From an uncultured Anaerolineae bacterium (GTDB taxonomy: Bacteria; Chloroflexota; Anaerolineae; Anaerolineales; UBA11858), in NCBI GenBank assembly GCA_937893815.1, contig CALCSH010000237.1:1-7814 (forward strand): a stretch of 7,814 bases of DNA. Reading direction: 5' to 3'. Positions 1 to 6,643 of the stretch are shown piece by piece; the first letter of the stretch is position 1; each line of letters begins with the position of its first letter. A program made the translations under genes and the position numbers. Under the pieces are notes generated by a model. That model was not told the DNA's origin, searched no databases, and was given only the letters and a program-made list of their open reading frames with translations.

Positions 1-3000
1 CCACAACAGCATTGACCCGCAATGGGGCTATATTTTTACCGGTAAATAAACCCCCGAATTCGACGGTCCAGGTCCCGGCTGCCCCGCCCACATTGACCTG
101 GGCGCTCGCCAAACCACTGAGAGCCGCGTTTAATGCGGTCTGCACTGCGGTGGTATCGGCATCAAAAGCCAGATCGGCAGTGGTATAGGCTGAGCCACTA
201 TAATCGAGGGATAAATTGAAATGGCCGTCCGTGGCTTCGGTTTCCAGTTTGACCTGCTGGGTTTCGTTGCTGGCCGGAGAACCTTGCTGGGTATTGTAAG
301 GAACAGCCAGGCCGCCGGACATGCCGCTGTTATTAATGATGATATCGGGGATATCGGTTTTCGCCAGGCCATCTTTGAAATAAATATTATAGGCGTGGTC
401 GCCGGCAGAACTGCTGTCAAATTGGACGACGATATTGGCACTGCTGGTAGAAAGGATGCTGGCCAGGGCATCCTTGATATTGCTCTGATTAGGCAGCGTC
501 ATGCTGCCCCGGAAATTCACCGAGGTGGAGACTCCCCCAATTTCGATCTGGTAGCTGCCGGAGGCCGAGTAAGGATTGGTGAAGACGATGATCTTCTTTT
601 CATTGCGCCCGCTGGTGGCGCTGACAATTTCGCTGACGGAGACATCCACAGGTTGGGGTGTCTGGCGCGGGGTTTCGATGGTGATGCGTTTGGATTCGTT
701 CACACCCGCGACCGCCACCCCGATCTGGACGACGGCCACCAATACGCTTGCTGCCGCCGTATCGACGGTCAGATCGGCGACATTGATCCCTTCTAACGCG
801 CCAATAAACTCGATCAGGAAGCCAACAAAACGGTTGCCGCTCACCTGAACATTGCCTGCCCCCACGCCGCTCAGGGCTTCCAGCGCAGTGGTCAGCTTGG
901 TCAGAATTCCATCATCTGAATCCGCGGGGGCCAATTCCATGGCCTGACTGGCCCCATCCAGATGGAAGGTCAGCGTGCCCAAGGTATCTTCGAAGAGATG
1001 CAATTGATAAATCGTGTTGACCTTGGTGACGACTTCGGGTTTGGCGGGCACATCATAACCCTGGTTAATGGCAACTTCCAGCGTGTCGGCCTCAATCACC
1101 AATCCATCGATCCCGGCTAATGAAGCGCTGCCGACCATGGCTTTCAAGGAAGTAAATTTCTTCGTGGCATCATCCCGGTCGGTCATCAGGGCAAAGGCAA
1201 AATCGACCTCGCCCAAATAGAGACCGACCGCATCGGGGCTGCCGCCGTTAAGACCAGCAAAGGCACTGATGCCGCTGCCGCCGAAGCTGATCAGATCAAC
1301 CTGAATCTCCGCGCTGGTGGAGAGGGTGACGGTTTCGATGGATTTATTGATGGCGAACTGACCAGCCACGCTGAAGAAGCCGAACATATTCATTTCCAAC
1401 GCGGCCGCGGCCTGGATCAATTTGCCCTTGGAGCCATCCATATCCAGAGTCAGACTCTGGCCGGGGCCGGTGGTGACGACTAAATTCTGAGCTGCATAAT
1501 CCACCACGGTGTCGCCCACGTTGCCATGATTGATGCTAACTTCAATGCTCTCTGCTGCCATCGTCAGGCCGTCAATGCCCGCAAAAACTACTTCTCCGGC
1601 TGAGGCTTGCAGCGATGTCCACTGACGCCCAGTGTCTCCGACTTCGCTCAAAATAGCCAGGGCAAAATTAGCGTTTTTCAGATCCAACCCAAAGGCATCG
1701 GCTGTGCCGCCATTCAAACCCACAAAGGCATCCACGTCCGCTCCACCCACGGTCAGCAAATCTACACTCACTTGAGTTTGTCCGGGGTCAGAAAGAGTTA
1801 CTTGCGTAGCGTACTTCTCGAAAGCAAAGCCACCGCTGACGCTGAAGAAGTTAAATAGGTTGATATCCAAATTGCCCGCGGCTTTGATGATCTTGCCTTC
1901 CTGACCATCCATATCGAGGGTGATACTGCTACCTGGGCCGGTGACTACATCCAAGGGTTGTGCCAGGAAATCGACCAAGGAGTCGTCACTAGCGGCGAGG
2001 TTGATCTGCACCTGCAGGTTGTCACCCGAAAGCGTCAGTCCATCGATGCCCACAAAAGCCGCGCCACCATCCTCGGCCTGAACTGCGATCCATTGCCGGG
2101 CCGAGTCGGCCTGATCGGTGAGCAAGACCACGGCAAAGGTCAGGTCGCTCAACACCAGGCCAAATGCCTCAGGGGTGCCGCCGTTCAATCCGGCGAAGGC
2201 GCTGGCGTCTTTGGCTCCGATGGCTAATAGATCGGTATCCACTTTATCCCCATTATCCAGGGTAACTTTTTCGGTGGATTTCTCGATCGCAAAACCACCC
2301 GAGACGCGGAAGAAATCGGCGACTTCAACGGTCAGCTCCCCGGAAGCGCGCAGCAGTTCGCCATCGGCTCCGGCCATATCCAGGGTGACGCTGGTGGCTG
2401 GGCCAGTGGTAATTTCTAGAGGTTGAGCAGCGTAATCGATCAGGCTGTCATCCTCGGCGGCCAGGTTAATTTCAACCGCCAGCGAACCGCCGGAGATGGT
2501 GATGTCTTCAACGCCATTGAACATGAAACTGCCCGCCGAGGCCTTCAACGAAAGCCATTGGCGGGTGCTGTCAGTCATCAGGGCCAGGGCAAAACCTACC
2601 CCGCCCAGACTCAAGCCCACTGACTCGGGTGTGCCACCGTTCAGCCCGGCAAAGGCCGAGACATTATTCGCGCCCAGGGTGATCAGGTCGACGCTTGTTA
2701 CATCGACATCCCCGGCCAGTTTCAGCTCTCGGCTGGATTTTTCGAAAGCGAAGCCGCCTTCTATATTGAAGAAGTCAGCAACGCTCAACGATATTTCACC
2801 GGAGGCCCGGACTAATTCGCCCAACCCGCCATCCATGGTAAAGGTGTAGGTTTGCCCAGGACCGGTGGTGACCACTAAATTCTGAGCAGCATAATCGACC
2901 AGCGTATCATCGCTGGCTGCAAGATTGATCTCGACCGACAGGGATTGGCCTGCAATATTCAGCCAGTCATTGGCGGGGGCGCTGATGCTGCCCACCGAGG

Positions 3001-5968
3001 CCTGCAGCGTAATCCACTGGCGGGGGGCGTTGTCGGTTTTTTCGCTCAACAACGCTAGGGCATAGCCAACATCAGAAAGATTGAAGCCCAAGGCATCATC
3101 CGTACCGCCGTTCATCCCCAGGAAGGCGTCGATGCCCGCACCGCCCAATGCCAGCAAATCGACATCCACTAACGTCTGATCGTCATCCGATAGTTTCACC
3201 TTGGTAGTGTACTTCTCAAAGGCCAGGCTTCCTTCTATATAGAAGAAGTTGTAGACATTCAGCCTGAGATCGCCAGAAACCTTGACTAGTTCTCCTTGCG
3301 CCCCATCGAAGTTGAGGGTCAGGGTTTGACCAGTGGCGACAACCACGTCCAAGGGCTGGGCCAGGTAGTCGACCAGGGTGCCATCGGAGGCCGTCAGGTT
3401 GACAGCCACGTTCAAATTTTCGCCGGTCAGGGTGATGCCGCTGATCCCCAAGAAAGCAACGCTGCCCGCTGCGGCGGAGACGGTCGTCCATTTACGGGCC
3501 GGGGCAGCCTGATCAGCCAGCAGCACAACGGCAAAATCGACCGCGCTCAAATTCAGCCCCGTGGCTTCGGCGCTGCCACCGTTTGATCCAGCGAAAGCCT
3601 CCACGCCGGTACCGCCGAGAGTCAGCAGATTGGCGGAGACTTTCGAACCGTCATCCAGGGTCACTTGTTGTGTGGACATCTCGAAAGCAAAGCCGCCCGA
3701 TACGCGGAAAAATTCGGCCACTTCGACGGTCAGGTTGCCGGAGGCCTGCACTTGTTCACCATCGGCTCCGGCCATGGCGAATGTCAGATTGGTGGCGCCG
3801 CCCGTGGGAACATTCAAACCTGTGGCGGCGTAGTCGATCAGGGTGCCATCCTCAGCGGCCAGGTTGATCGCCACGGCGATGGTGCTGCCGGAAACCAGGA
3901 TGTCATCGGCACCAACGAAGGAAAAGCTCCCAGCGGAGGCCTGTACAGAAGTCCATTGGCGATCGGGGTTGGCGCGATCGCGCAGCAACGCCAGGGCAAA
4001 TTCAACCTCGCTCAGGCTCAAGCCCATCTGATCAAGATTACCAGGGTTCAGTCCAGCGAAGGCGTTCAAGCCGCTGGCGCCGAAACTCCACAAATCGGCG
4101 GTAACGCTGCTTTGGATCTTGTCGGATAAGGTCAGCGTAACGGCTTTATTCGAAAGGGCGAACGAACCGCTAACGGCAAAGAAGTCTTCTACCTTTAAGG
4201 AAGCATACAGGCTGAAGGTGCCGTAACCGAAGTAACCGGCGTTGAAGAAACGGCCTAATGTGTCCTCACCTGCAACAGCATCGGGGATCAATGCGACTGC
4301 GCCAAAGCCAGGGGCTTCCTTCGTCACCAGCTGGATGCGGTCAGCGCCCACGACCAACTCGAAATACAGGTCGCCATCGCCGAAACCGTAGAGGCCTGTG
4401 GCCGACCCGAAGACGCCTGTCAGCGAACCAGCACCGAAGGTCAAGATATCGAAGGTGTCGCCAACCGCAGGGCTGAAGTCATCGGCCAGCGAAATGCTCA
4501 ACTTGCCATCCATTGTGGCCGCGCCGCTATTACCGATGTAGCTGTAGGTCAACCCCTGAGTCGTGCCGCCTATTTCGATATGCAAGTCGCCGTTGGCTGT
4601 CTGGGTGTAGGCTTCGATATTGATCGCTTTGCGTACCGCGCCATCGGCGGTCAGAGCGTCCGTTCCGGTCCCGCCATCCACGGAGGCTTCTCCGGCGTTG
4701 CCGTGAACTTTGACATCGTCGTCGCCATCGCCGCCTTCCACAACCACGCTGCTTTCGCCAGTCCCGGTCAGGGTGATGTCGAGGGTGTCGGCAGCATCCG
4801 TGCCTATGATCTGAACATCTGTAGAATTGTCCAGGATGATGGTTTGGCTGAAGGTGAAACTGCGCAGGCTGATACTCTGTGAATTGACGATGCTCACGGC
4901 CCCAGAAAGGGTGGTCGGTAGTGCGTTGGCCGCACCCTGCAATACCAATGAAGAAAGCGTATCTATGAGAATGTTTTCGCCGTAATCACCGCCCTCGATA
5001 TAGATAGTGCTGTAATCAATGACCAGGCCGTTATCTTTTACAGCTTTGATGGCATCTTGAATGGGGGTGTTCGTCGCTGATACGGTGCAATTGCTATCAC
5101 CATCCTGGCAGGTACCGCCAGAGGGCAAGAAGCTGTATTTTACATTATTAACGAAGAAGTAGGGATCGGGAACGCCTGCGGCGAGTTGAAGGTCGTTGTC
5201 GGACGCTGCTCCGCCGACATCTAACACATCTTCAGGTTGGGTCTCATCGACGATGATCTCTGCTTCGGTCACGACCTCCGCATCGATAATGATCTCTTGC
5301 TCATCGGGAACCAGGCATGGATCAGCTTCCGCATTATCGCTGGCAGCACAATCGGCTTCCAACGAGTCGTCGATGATTGTATCCGAAACTTCAATAGCAG
5401 GAACCAGGCTGGCATCGGAAGATAATACTTCTGAACTTGGATCAGGTTCTGTATTCACATCTTCGGGAACACTCTCTCCCTCGGATATTGGATCAACAAC
5501 AACCTGCGTGTCGTCAACGACTGGATCAGAAACTTCCCGATCGGCCTCATGTGTTATTTTAGGTTGTTCTTCATCCTCGGCTACATCCACATCCGGAGTT
5601 TCAGGATCAGCTTCAACTTCAAGTTCTTCGTTTACAGAATCCGCATCAACAGCAGTTTCAGGTTGCTCGGCCTGATCTCCCACTACCGAGCCAGATTCTG
5701 GATCTCCCGTTTCTTCCACAGTTCCGTCTTCTGGATCAGATGAGATCAGGTCAGCAGGCTGAATATTTTCATCAGCTATTGTTTCCGTTTGAGGAGTAGC
5801 AGGTTCTACCGGGCTTTCGTCGCCAGCGTGAACAACGGATGTCCAGGAAAACGTCAAGGCAAACGTCAAGGCAAACGCCAACACCACAAACAGCAACAGC
5901 CGCAAAGCGCAGCGGCTCTTGCCTTCGTTCCCCCATCTATTCGTGGGTGCGGATTTAATTGTTCGCAT
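1..5968 (-). CDS. Giant secreted repeat protein, partial (C-terminus beyond left edge)
   Basis: The frame is open from the ATG at 5968 to the window edge: 1989 full codons, no stop. I checked frame continuity at residues 48, 763, 1078, 1543 and 1780. The protein is probably exported by Sec and surface-bound or released; its function is unknown and no catalytic motif is visible. Order of parts: signal peptide 1-48; acidic low-complexity stretch 49-262; beta-helix-like segment 266-395; Gly/Asp RTX-like block 396-445; autotransporter-like beta domain 460-551; seven modules of about 156 residues from 595 to 1645; three degenerate beta modules from 1646 onward. Cysteines are rare. The start lies 17 nt after the stop of the receiver gene at 5986, with no convincing Shine-Dalgarno, so translational coupling is likely. 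The modules recall repeats in very large predicted bacterial surface proteins, but I cannot name a family. An adhesin or matrix role is inferred from architecture only. Confidence 0.92.
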   Translation of the reverse strand, partial: MRTIKSAPTNRWGNEGKSRCALRLLLFVVLAFALTFALTFSWTSVVHAGDESPVEPATPQTETIADENIQPADLISSDPEDGTVEETGDPESGSVVGDQAEQPETAVDADSVNEELEVEADPETPDVDVAEDEEQPKITHEADREVSDPVVDDTQVVVDPISEGESVPEDVNTEPDPSSEVLSSDASLVPAIEVSDTIIDDSLEADCAASDNAEADPCLVPDEQEIIIDAEVVTEAEIIVDETQPEDVLDVGGAASDNDLQLAAGVPDPYFFVNNVKYSFLPSGGTCQDGDSNCTVSATNTPIQDAIKAVKDNGLVIDYSTIYIEGGDYGENILIDTLSSLVLQGAANALPTTLSGAVSIVNSQSISLRSFTFSQTIILDNSTDVQIIGTDAADTLDITLTGTGESSVVVEGGDGDDDVKVHGNAGEASVDGGTGTDALTADGAVRKAINIEAYTQTANGDLHIEIGGTTQGLTYSYIGNSGAATMDGKLSISLADDFSPAVGDTFDILTFGAGSLTGVFGSATGLYGFGDGDLYFELVVGADRIQLVTKEAPGFGAVALIPDAVAGEDTLGRFFNAGYFGYGTFSLYASLKVEDFFAVSGSFALSNKAVTLTLSDKIQSSVTADLWSFGASGLNAFAGLNPGNLDQMGLSLSEVEFALALLRDRANPDRQWTSVQASAGSFSFVGADDILVSGSTIAVAINLAAEDGTLIDYAATGLNVPTGGATNLTFAMAGADGEQVQASGNLTVEVAEFFRVSGGFAFEMSTQQVTLDDGSKVSANLLTLGGTGVEAFAGSNGGSAEATGLNLSAVDFAVVLLADQAAPARKWTTVSAAAGSVAFLGISGITLTGENLNVAVNLTASDGTLVDYLAQPLDVVVATGQTLTLNFDGAQGELVKVSGDLRLNVYNFFYIEGSLAFEKYTTKVKLSDDDQTLVDVDLLALGGAGIDAFLGMNGGTDDALGFNLSDVGYALALLSEKTDNAPRQWITLQASVGSISAPANDWLNIAGQSLSVEINLAASDDTLVDYAAQNLVVTTGPGQTYTFTMDGGLGELVRASGEISLSVADFFNIEGGFAFEKSSRELKLAGDVDVTSVDLITLGANNVSAFAGLNGGTPESVGLSLGGVGFALALMTDSTRQWLSLKASAGSFMFNGVEDITISGGSLAVEINLAAEDDSLIDYAAQPLEITTGPATSVTLDMAGADGELLRASGELTVEVADFFRVSGGFAIEKSTEKVTLDNGDKVDTDLLAIGAKDASAFAGLNGGTPEAFGLVLSDLTFAVVLLTDQADSARQWIAVQAEDGGAAFVGIDGLTLSGDNLQVQINLAASDDSLVDFLAQPLDVVTGPGSSITLDMDGQEGKIIKAAGNLDINLFNFFSVSGGFAFEKYATQVTLSDPGQTQVSVDLLTVGGADVDAFVGLNGGTADAFGLDLKNANFALAILSEVGDTGRQWTSLQASAGEVVFAGIDGLTMAAESIEVSINHGNVGDTVVDYAAQNLVVTTGPGQSLTLDMDGSKGKLIQAAAALEMNMFGFFSVAGQFAINKSIETVTLSTSAEIQVDLISFGGSGISAFAGLNGGSPDAVGLYLGEVDFAFALMTDRDDATKKFTSLKAMVGSASLAGIDGLVIEADTLEVAINQGYDVPAKPEVVTKVNTIYQLHLFEDTLGTLTFHLDGASQAMELAPADSDDGILTKLTTALEALSGVGAGNVQVSGNRFVGFLIEFIGALEGINVADLTVDTAAASVLVAVVQIGVAVAGVNESKRITIETPRQTPQPVDVSVSEIVSATSGRNEKKIIVFTNPYSASGSYQIEIGGVSTSVNFRGSMTLPNQSNIKDALASILSTSSANIVVQFDSSSAGDHAYNIYFKDGLAKTDIPDIIINNSGMSGGLAVPYNTQQGSPASNETQQVKLETEATDGHFNLSLDYSGSAYTTADLAFDADTTAVQTALNAALSGLASAQVNVGGAAGTWTVEFGGLFTGKNIAPLRVNAVV
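2..1033 (-). repeat. Three divergent ~90-residue beta modules
   Basis: Units fall at residues 1646-1737 (758-1033), about 1788-1880 (329-607) and 1901-1989 or beyond (2-268). Each has the order: a strand of the EVQxVxL type, a TFxLxxDG-like hairpin, a helix (ILTKLTTALEALSGVG, IQDALASIL, AVQTALNAALSGL), then a VxVxG strand and a closing strand (FLIEFIGALEGINV, TWTVEFGGLFTGKNIAPL). The first unit carries a clear GAGNVQVSG motif. This layout is common in large secreted proteins of Planctomycetes and Chloroflexota. The third unit is cut by the window edge, so the array probably continues. Confidence 0.65.
1034..4186 (-). repeat. Seven tandem ~156-residue modules
   Basis: Counting each unit from its FF motif, modules begin at residues 595, 752, 907, 1065, 1218, 1373 and 1530 (nucleotides 4186, 3715, 3250, 2776, 2317, 1852 and 1381), a period of 153-158 residues. 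Shared landmarks in order: FFxVSGGFAFEK; VTL; VDLLTLGG; DAFAGLNGGTxDA; GLxLSxVxFALALL; RQWTSLQASAGS; GIDGLT; VxINLAAxD; LVDYAAQPL; TGPG; LDMDGxxGEL; ASGxLxLxV. The last module is shorter: it stops near residue 1645 after the VAIN strand and lacks the DYAAQ-to-ASG tail. Alternating hydrophobic strands and Gly/Asn turns suggest an all-beta fold. The modules are well diverged in sequence, so the array is old or selected for variation. No enzymatic residues are apparent. The family could not be named. Confidence 0.9.
4316..4591 (-). other. Autotransporter-like beta domain
   Basis: Residues 460-551. The pattern ATMDGKLSISLADDFSPAVG, then DTFDILTFG, SLTGVFG and GDLYFELVV matches the familiar 'a.ldG.L.v.l..gf.p..Gd.f.iLt....G.F' layout found between passenger repeats and at their ends in autotransporter-type and PEP-CTERM-type surface proteins. 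It probably forms a capping beta structure between the helix-like segment and the long repeat array. Assignment is from pattern memory only. Confidence 0.5.
4634..4783 (-). other. Short RTX-like Gly/Asp block
   Basis: Residues 396-445. After a GTDAADTLDI stretch comes GGDGDDDV at 412-419 and DGGTGTDALTADG at about 432-444. These resemble the Ca2+-binding GGxGxDxxx nonapeptides of RTX proteins, but only about two imperfect units are present, so a full beta-roll is doubtful. Calcium binding at this point is plausible but unproven. Confidence 0.45.
4784..5173 (-). other. Beta-helix-like segment of the giant protein
   Basis: Residues 266-395. It opens with VPDPYFFVNN and a cysteine pair in a GTCQDGDSNC stretch. 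It then reads TPIQDAIKAVKDNG and STIYIEGGDYGENILI, followed by short strand-turn units (SLVLQGA, SISLRSFTFS, TIILDNSTDVQIIG). This opening (an 'IQ.AI..A' helix, an 'I.IEGG.Y.EN' strand, then regular short strands) is typical of right-handed parallel beta-helix (pectate-lyase-like) domains in secreted bacterial proteins. No catalytic residues can be assigned; a structural or binding role is more likely than lyase activity. Confidence 0.55.
5183..5824 (-). other. Acidic low-complexity segment of the giant protein
   Basis: Residues 49-262. The stretch is dominated by Glu, Asp, Val, Ser, Pro and Thr, with many EADPE-, VDVAEDEE- and EIIIDAE-like runs and almost no basic residues. It is probably a disordered stalk, spacer or cation-binding segment just after signal cleavage. 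Two cysteines, Cys207 and Cys218, sit about ten residues apart and could form a disulfide. There is no recognisable enzymatic motif. Confidence 0.8.
5825..5968 (-). other. Sec signal peptide of the giant protein
   Basis: Residues 1-48. A long basic n-region (Arg2, Lys5, Arg11, Lys17, Arg19, Arg23) precedes a hydrophobic core at about 24-40 (LLLFVVLAFALTFALTF). A likely signal peptidase I site follows at SVVHA|GD, with cleavage after Ala48. There is no lipobox cysteine, so a lipoprotein is unlikely. Everything after the site is strongly acidic, as expected of a mature exported chain. Confidence 0.85.
5849..5881 (-). repeat. 12-bp tandem repeat inside the signal-peptide core
   Basis: The 12-nt unit aaacgtcaaggc (plus strand) occurs at 5849-5860 and again exactly at 5861-5872. 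A third, partial copy (aaacgccaa, 8 of 9 matching) follows at 5873-5881. On the coding strand it encodes the repeated ALTF/FALT stretch in the hydrophobic core. Because the unit is a multiple of three, slippage would lengthen or shorten the core by four residues without shifting the frame. Confidence 0.85.
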
Positions 5969-5985
5969 AATCCAGGTGAAGAGTT

Positions 5986-6432
5986 CTATCCATTCACGAC
6001 GGCATATTGCGCCTGCAGGTTTTGGACAACCTGATGGACGATATTTTGTGGGAAGTAAGGATTGCCCTGGCGGATGGTATAGACGGCTTTAACAAGCTCT
6101 TCTAGACAGATATGCTCATTGATAAAGCCTGCCACGCCTGCGCTAACCGCGTCGAGAACGAAATTGATTTCTGGGTCTTTGGTGCGCCCGATCATCAACA
6201 GCCTGGGATATTCGCTGCTTATCGTTTTCAGGATGTTGAATATCCCGTTCGATTCGTTGCGAAGGTCAACCACCAGTACATCGGGCAGATGAGCGCGCAC
6301 CAGCTCCAAGGCGTTCTCTGGCTCAACCACGGCGTCAATCACATCCATATCCAAAGACGCTTTTCGAGTGACATTCTTCACGAAATGCGAGAAGGTGGGT
6401 ATTTCGATCATCAGGACGCGTGTATAGTTCAT
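5986..6432 (-). CDS. Stand-alone degenerate response-regulator receiver (no HTH)
   Basis: A 148-residue CheY-like protein, probably cytoplasmic. It aligns without gaps to residues 1-148 of the full regulator at 6667-7317, including the AGxxGF element at 98-103 and the linker GNPYFPQNI (compare GQSYLPPHI). It then stops exactly where that protein begins its HTH domain. The phospho-acceptor position Asp56 (VVDLR) and Thr84 are kept. The acidic pair is Glu10-Ile11 instead of Asp-Asp, and the conserved lysine is Glu106, so normal Mg2+-dependent phosphorylation is doubtful. It may act by protein-protein contact, or as an atypical receiver. I chose ATG at 6432 because GGAG at 6441-6444 sits 8 nt upstream; the TTG at 6438 would be only 2 nt from it. 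The giant-protein gene begins 17 nt downstream, suggesting co-transcription. Confidence 0.9.
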   Translation of the reverse strand: MNYTRVLMIEIPTFSHFVKNVTRKASLDMDVIDAVVEPENALELVRAHLPDVLVVDLRNESNGIFNILKTISSEYPRLLMIGRTKDPEINFVLDAVSAGVAGFINEHICLEELVKAVYTIRQGNPYFPQNIVHQVVQNLQAQYAVVNG

Positions 6433-6440
6433 AGACAAAA

Positions 6441-6444
6441 CTCC
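6441..6444 (-). promoter_or_regulatory. Ribosome binding site of the degenerate receiver
   Basis: GGAG on the minus strand, 8 nt before the ATG at 6432. It decides the start in favour of this ATG over the in-frame TTG two codons upstream. Confidence 0.7.
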
Positions 6445-6467
6445 AGCGCCATCTTAACAAAGCTTCC

Positions 6468-6507
6468 AGATTAGCACATCGTGAAAATATCTATTTTTTT
6501 CTAGATA
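6468..6507 (-). promoter_or_regulatory. Possible promoter/operator region for receiver and giant gene
   Basis: This leader between the terminator-like hairpin and the receiver gene is AT-rich. It holds an inverted repeat TATCTA-N8-TAGATA (6488-6493 and 6502-6507), which could bind a dimeric regulator. A possible extended -10, TGCTAATCT on the minus strand (TAATCT at 6468-6473), lies downstream. No good -35 hexamer is placed correctly, so the promoter call is tentative. A promoter somewhere in 6445-6545 is expected because the hairpin at 6546-6604 should end upstream transcription. Confidence 0.3.
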
Positions 6508-6545
6508 AATTGTTTATTTGTAATACTAAGCTGAACGGGGATACT

Positions 6546-6604
6546 CCCGAAAAAAGGGTGTGCGTTGGGATTTTCCACACCCCAACGCACACCCTTTTTT
6601 CGGG
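6546..6604 (-). terminator. Perfect 24-bp inverted repeat, rho-independent terminator-like
   Basis: Arms at 6546-6569 and 6581-6604 are exact reverse complements around an 11-nt loop (6570-6580). The GC-rich core stem (GGGTGTGCGTTGGG) is flanked by six A on one side and six T on the other, so it looks like a terminator in either direction. On the minus strand it lies 62 nt beyond the stop of the regulator gene at 6667 and would end the kinase-regulator transcript. The outer CCCG/CGGG extends the pairing past the T tract, which is unusual for a simple terminator. Confidence 0.75.
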
Positions 6605-6643
6605 CAAATCCGTTCCATGGCTTAGCAGTTATATTTATTTTTT

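Noticed and set aside
221..796. 191-residue plus-strand open frame
   Set aside because: It is antisense to the giant gene. It has no recognisable domain and its composition mirrors the codons of the opposite strand; the minus frame has repeat structure and a signal peptide.
3216..3491. 91-residue minus-strand open frame
   Set aside because: It lies in another frame inside the repeat array. The true frame carries the conserved module landmarks through this stretch.
3973..3982. GCGATCGC palindrome (cyanobacterial HIP1-like)
   Set aside because: I noticed only one copy, inside a coding module, and the window has no other cyanobacterial feature.
3665..4129. 154-residue plus-strand open frame, with similar plus-strand frames at 1958-2227 and 3296-3586
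   Set aside because: They look alike because they are reverse complements of the same repeated modules, not because they are a gene family.
1034..4186. CRISPR-like or mobile-element repeat array
   Set aside because: The period (about 470 nt) stays in frame with conserved protein motifs, and there are no short identical repeats with unique spacers, no terminal inverted repeats and no transposase.
5196..5675. Ser/Thr-rich 159-residue plus-strand frame
   Set aside because: It is the antisense of Asp/Glu-rich codons in the acidic segment, which yields Ser- and Thr-rich shadows. There is no start signal or domain.
6112..6474. 120-residue plus-strand frame over the receiver gene
   Set aside because: The opposite strand encodes a clear CheY-like fold with a well-placed ribosome binding site.
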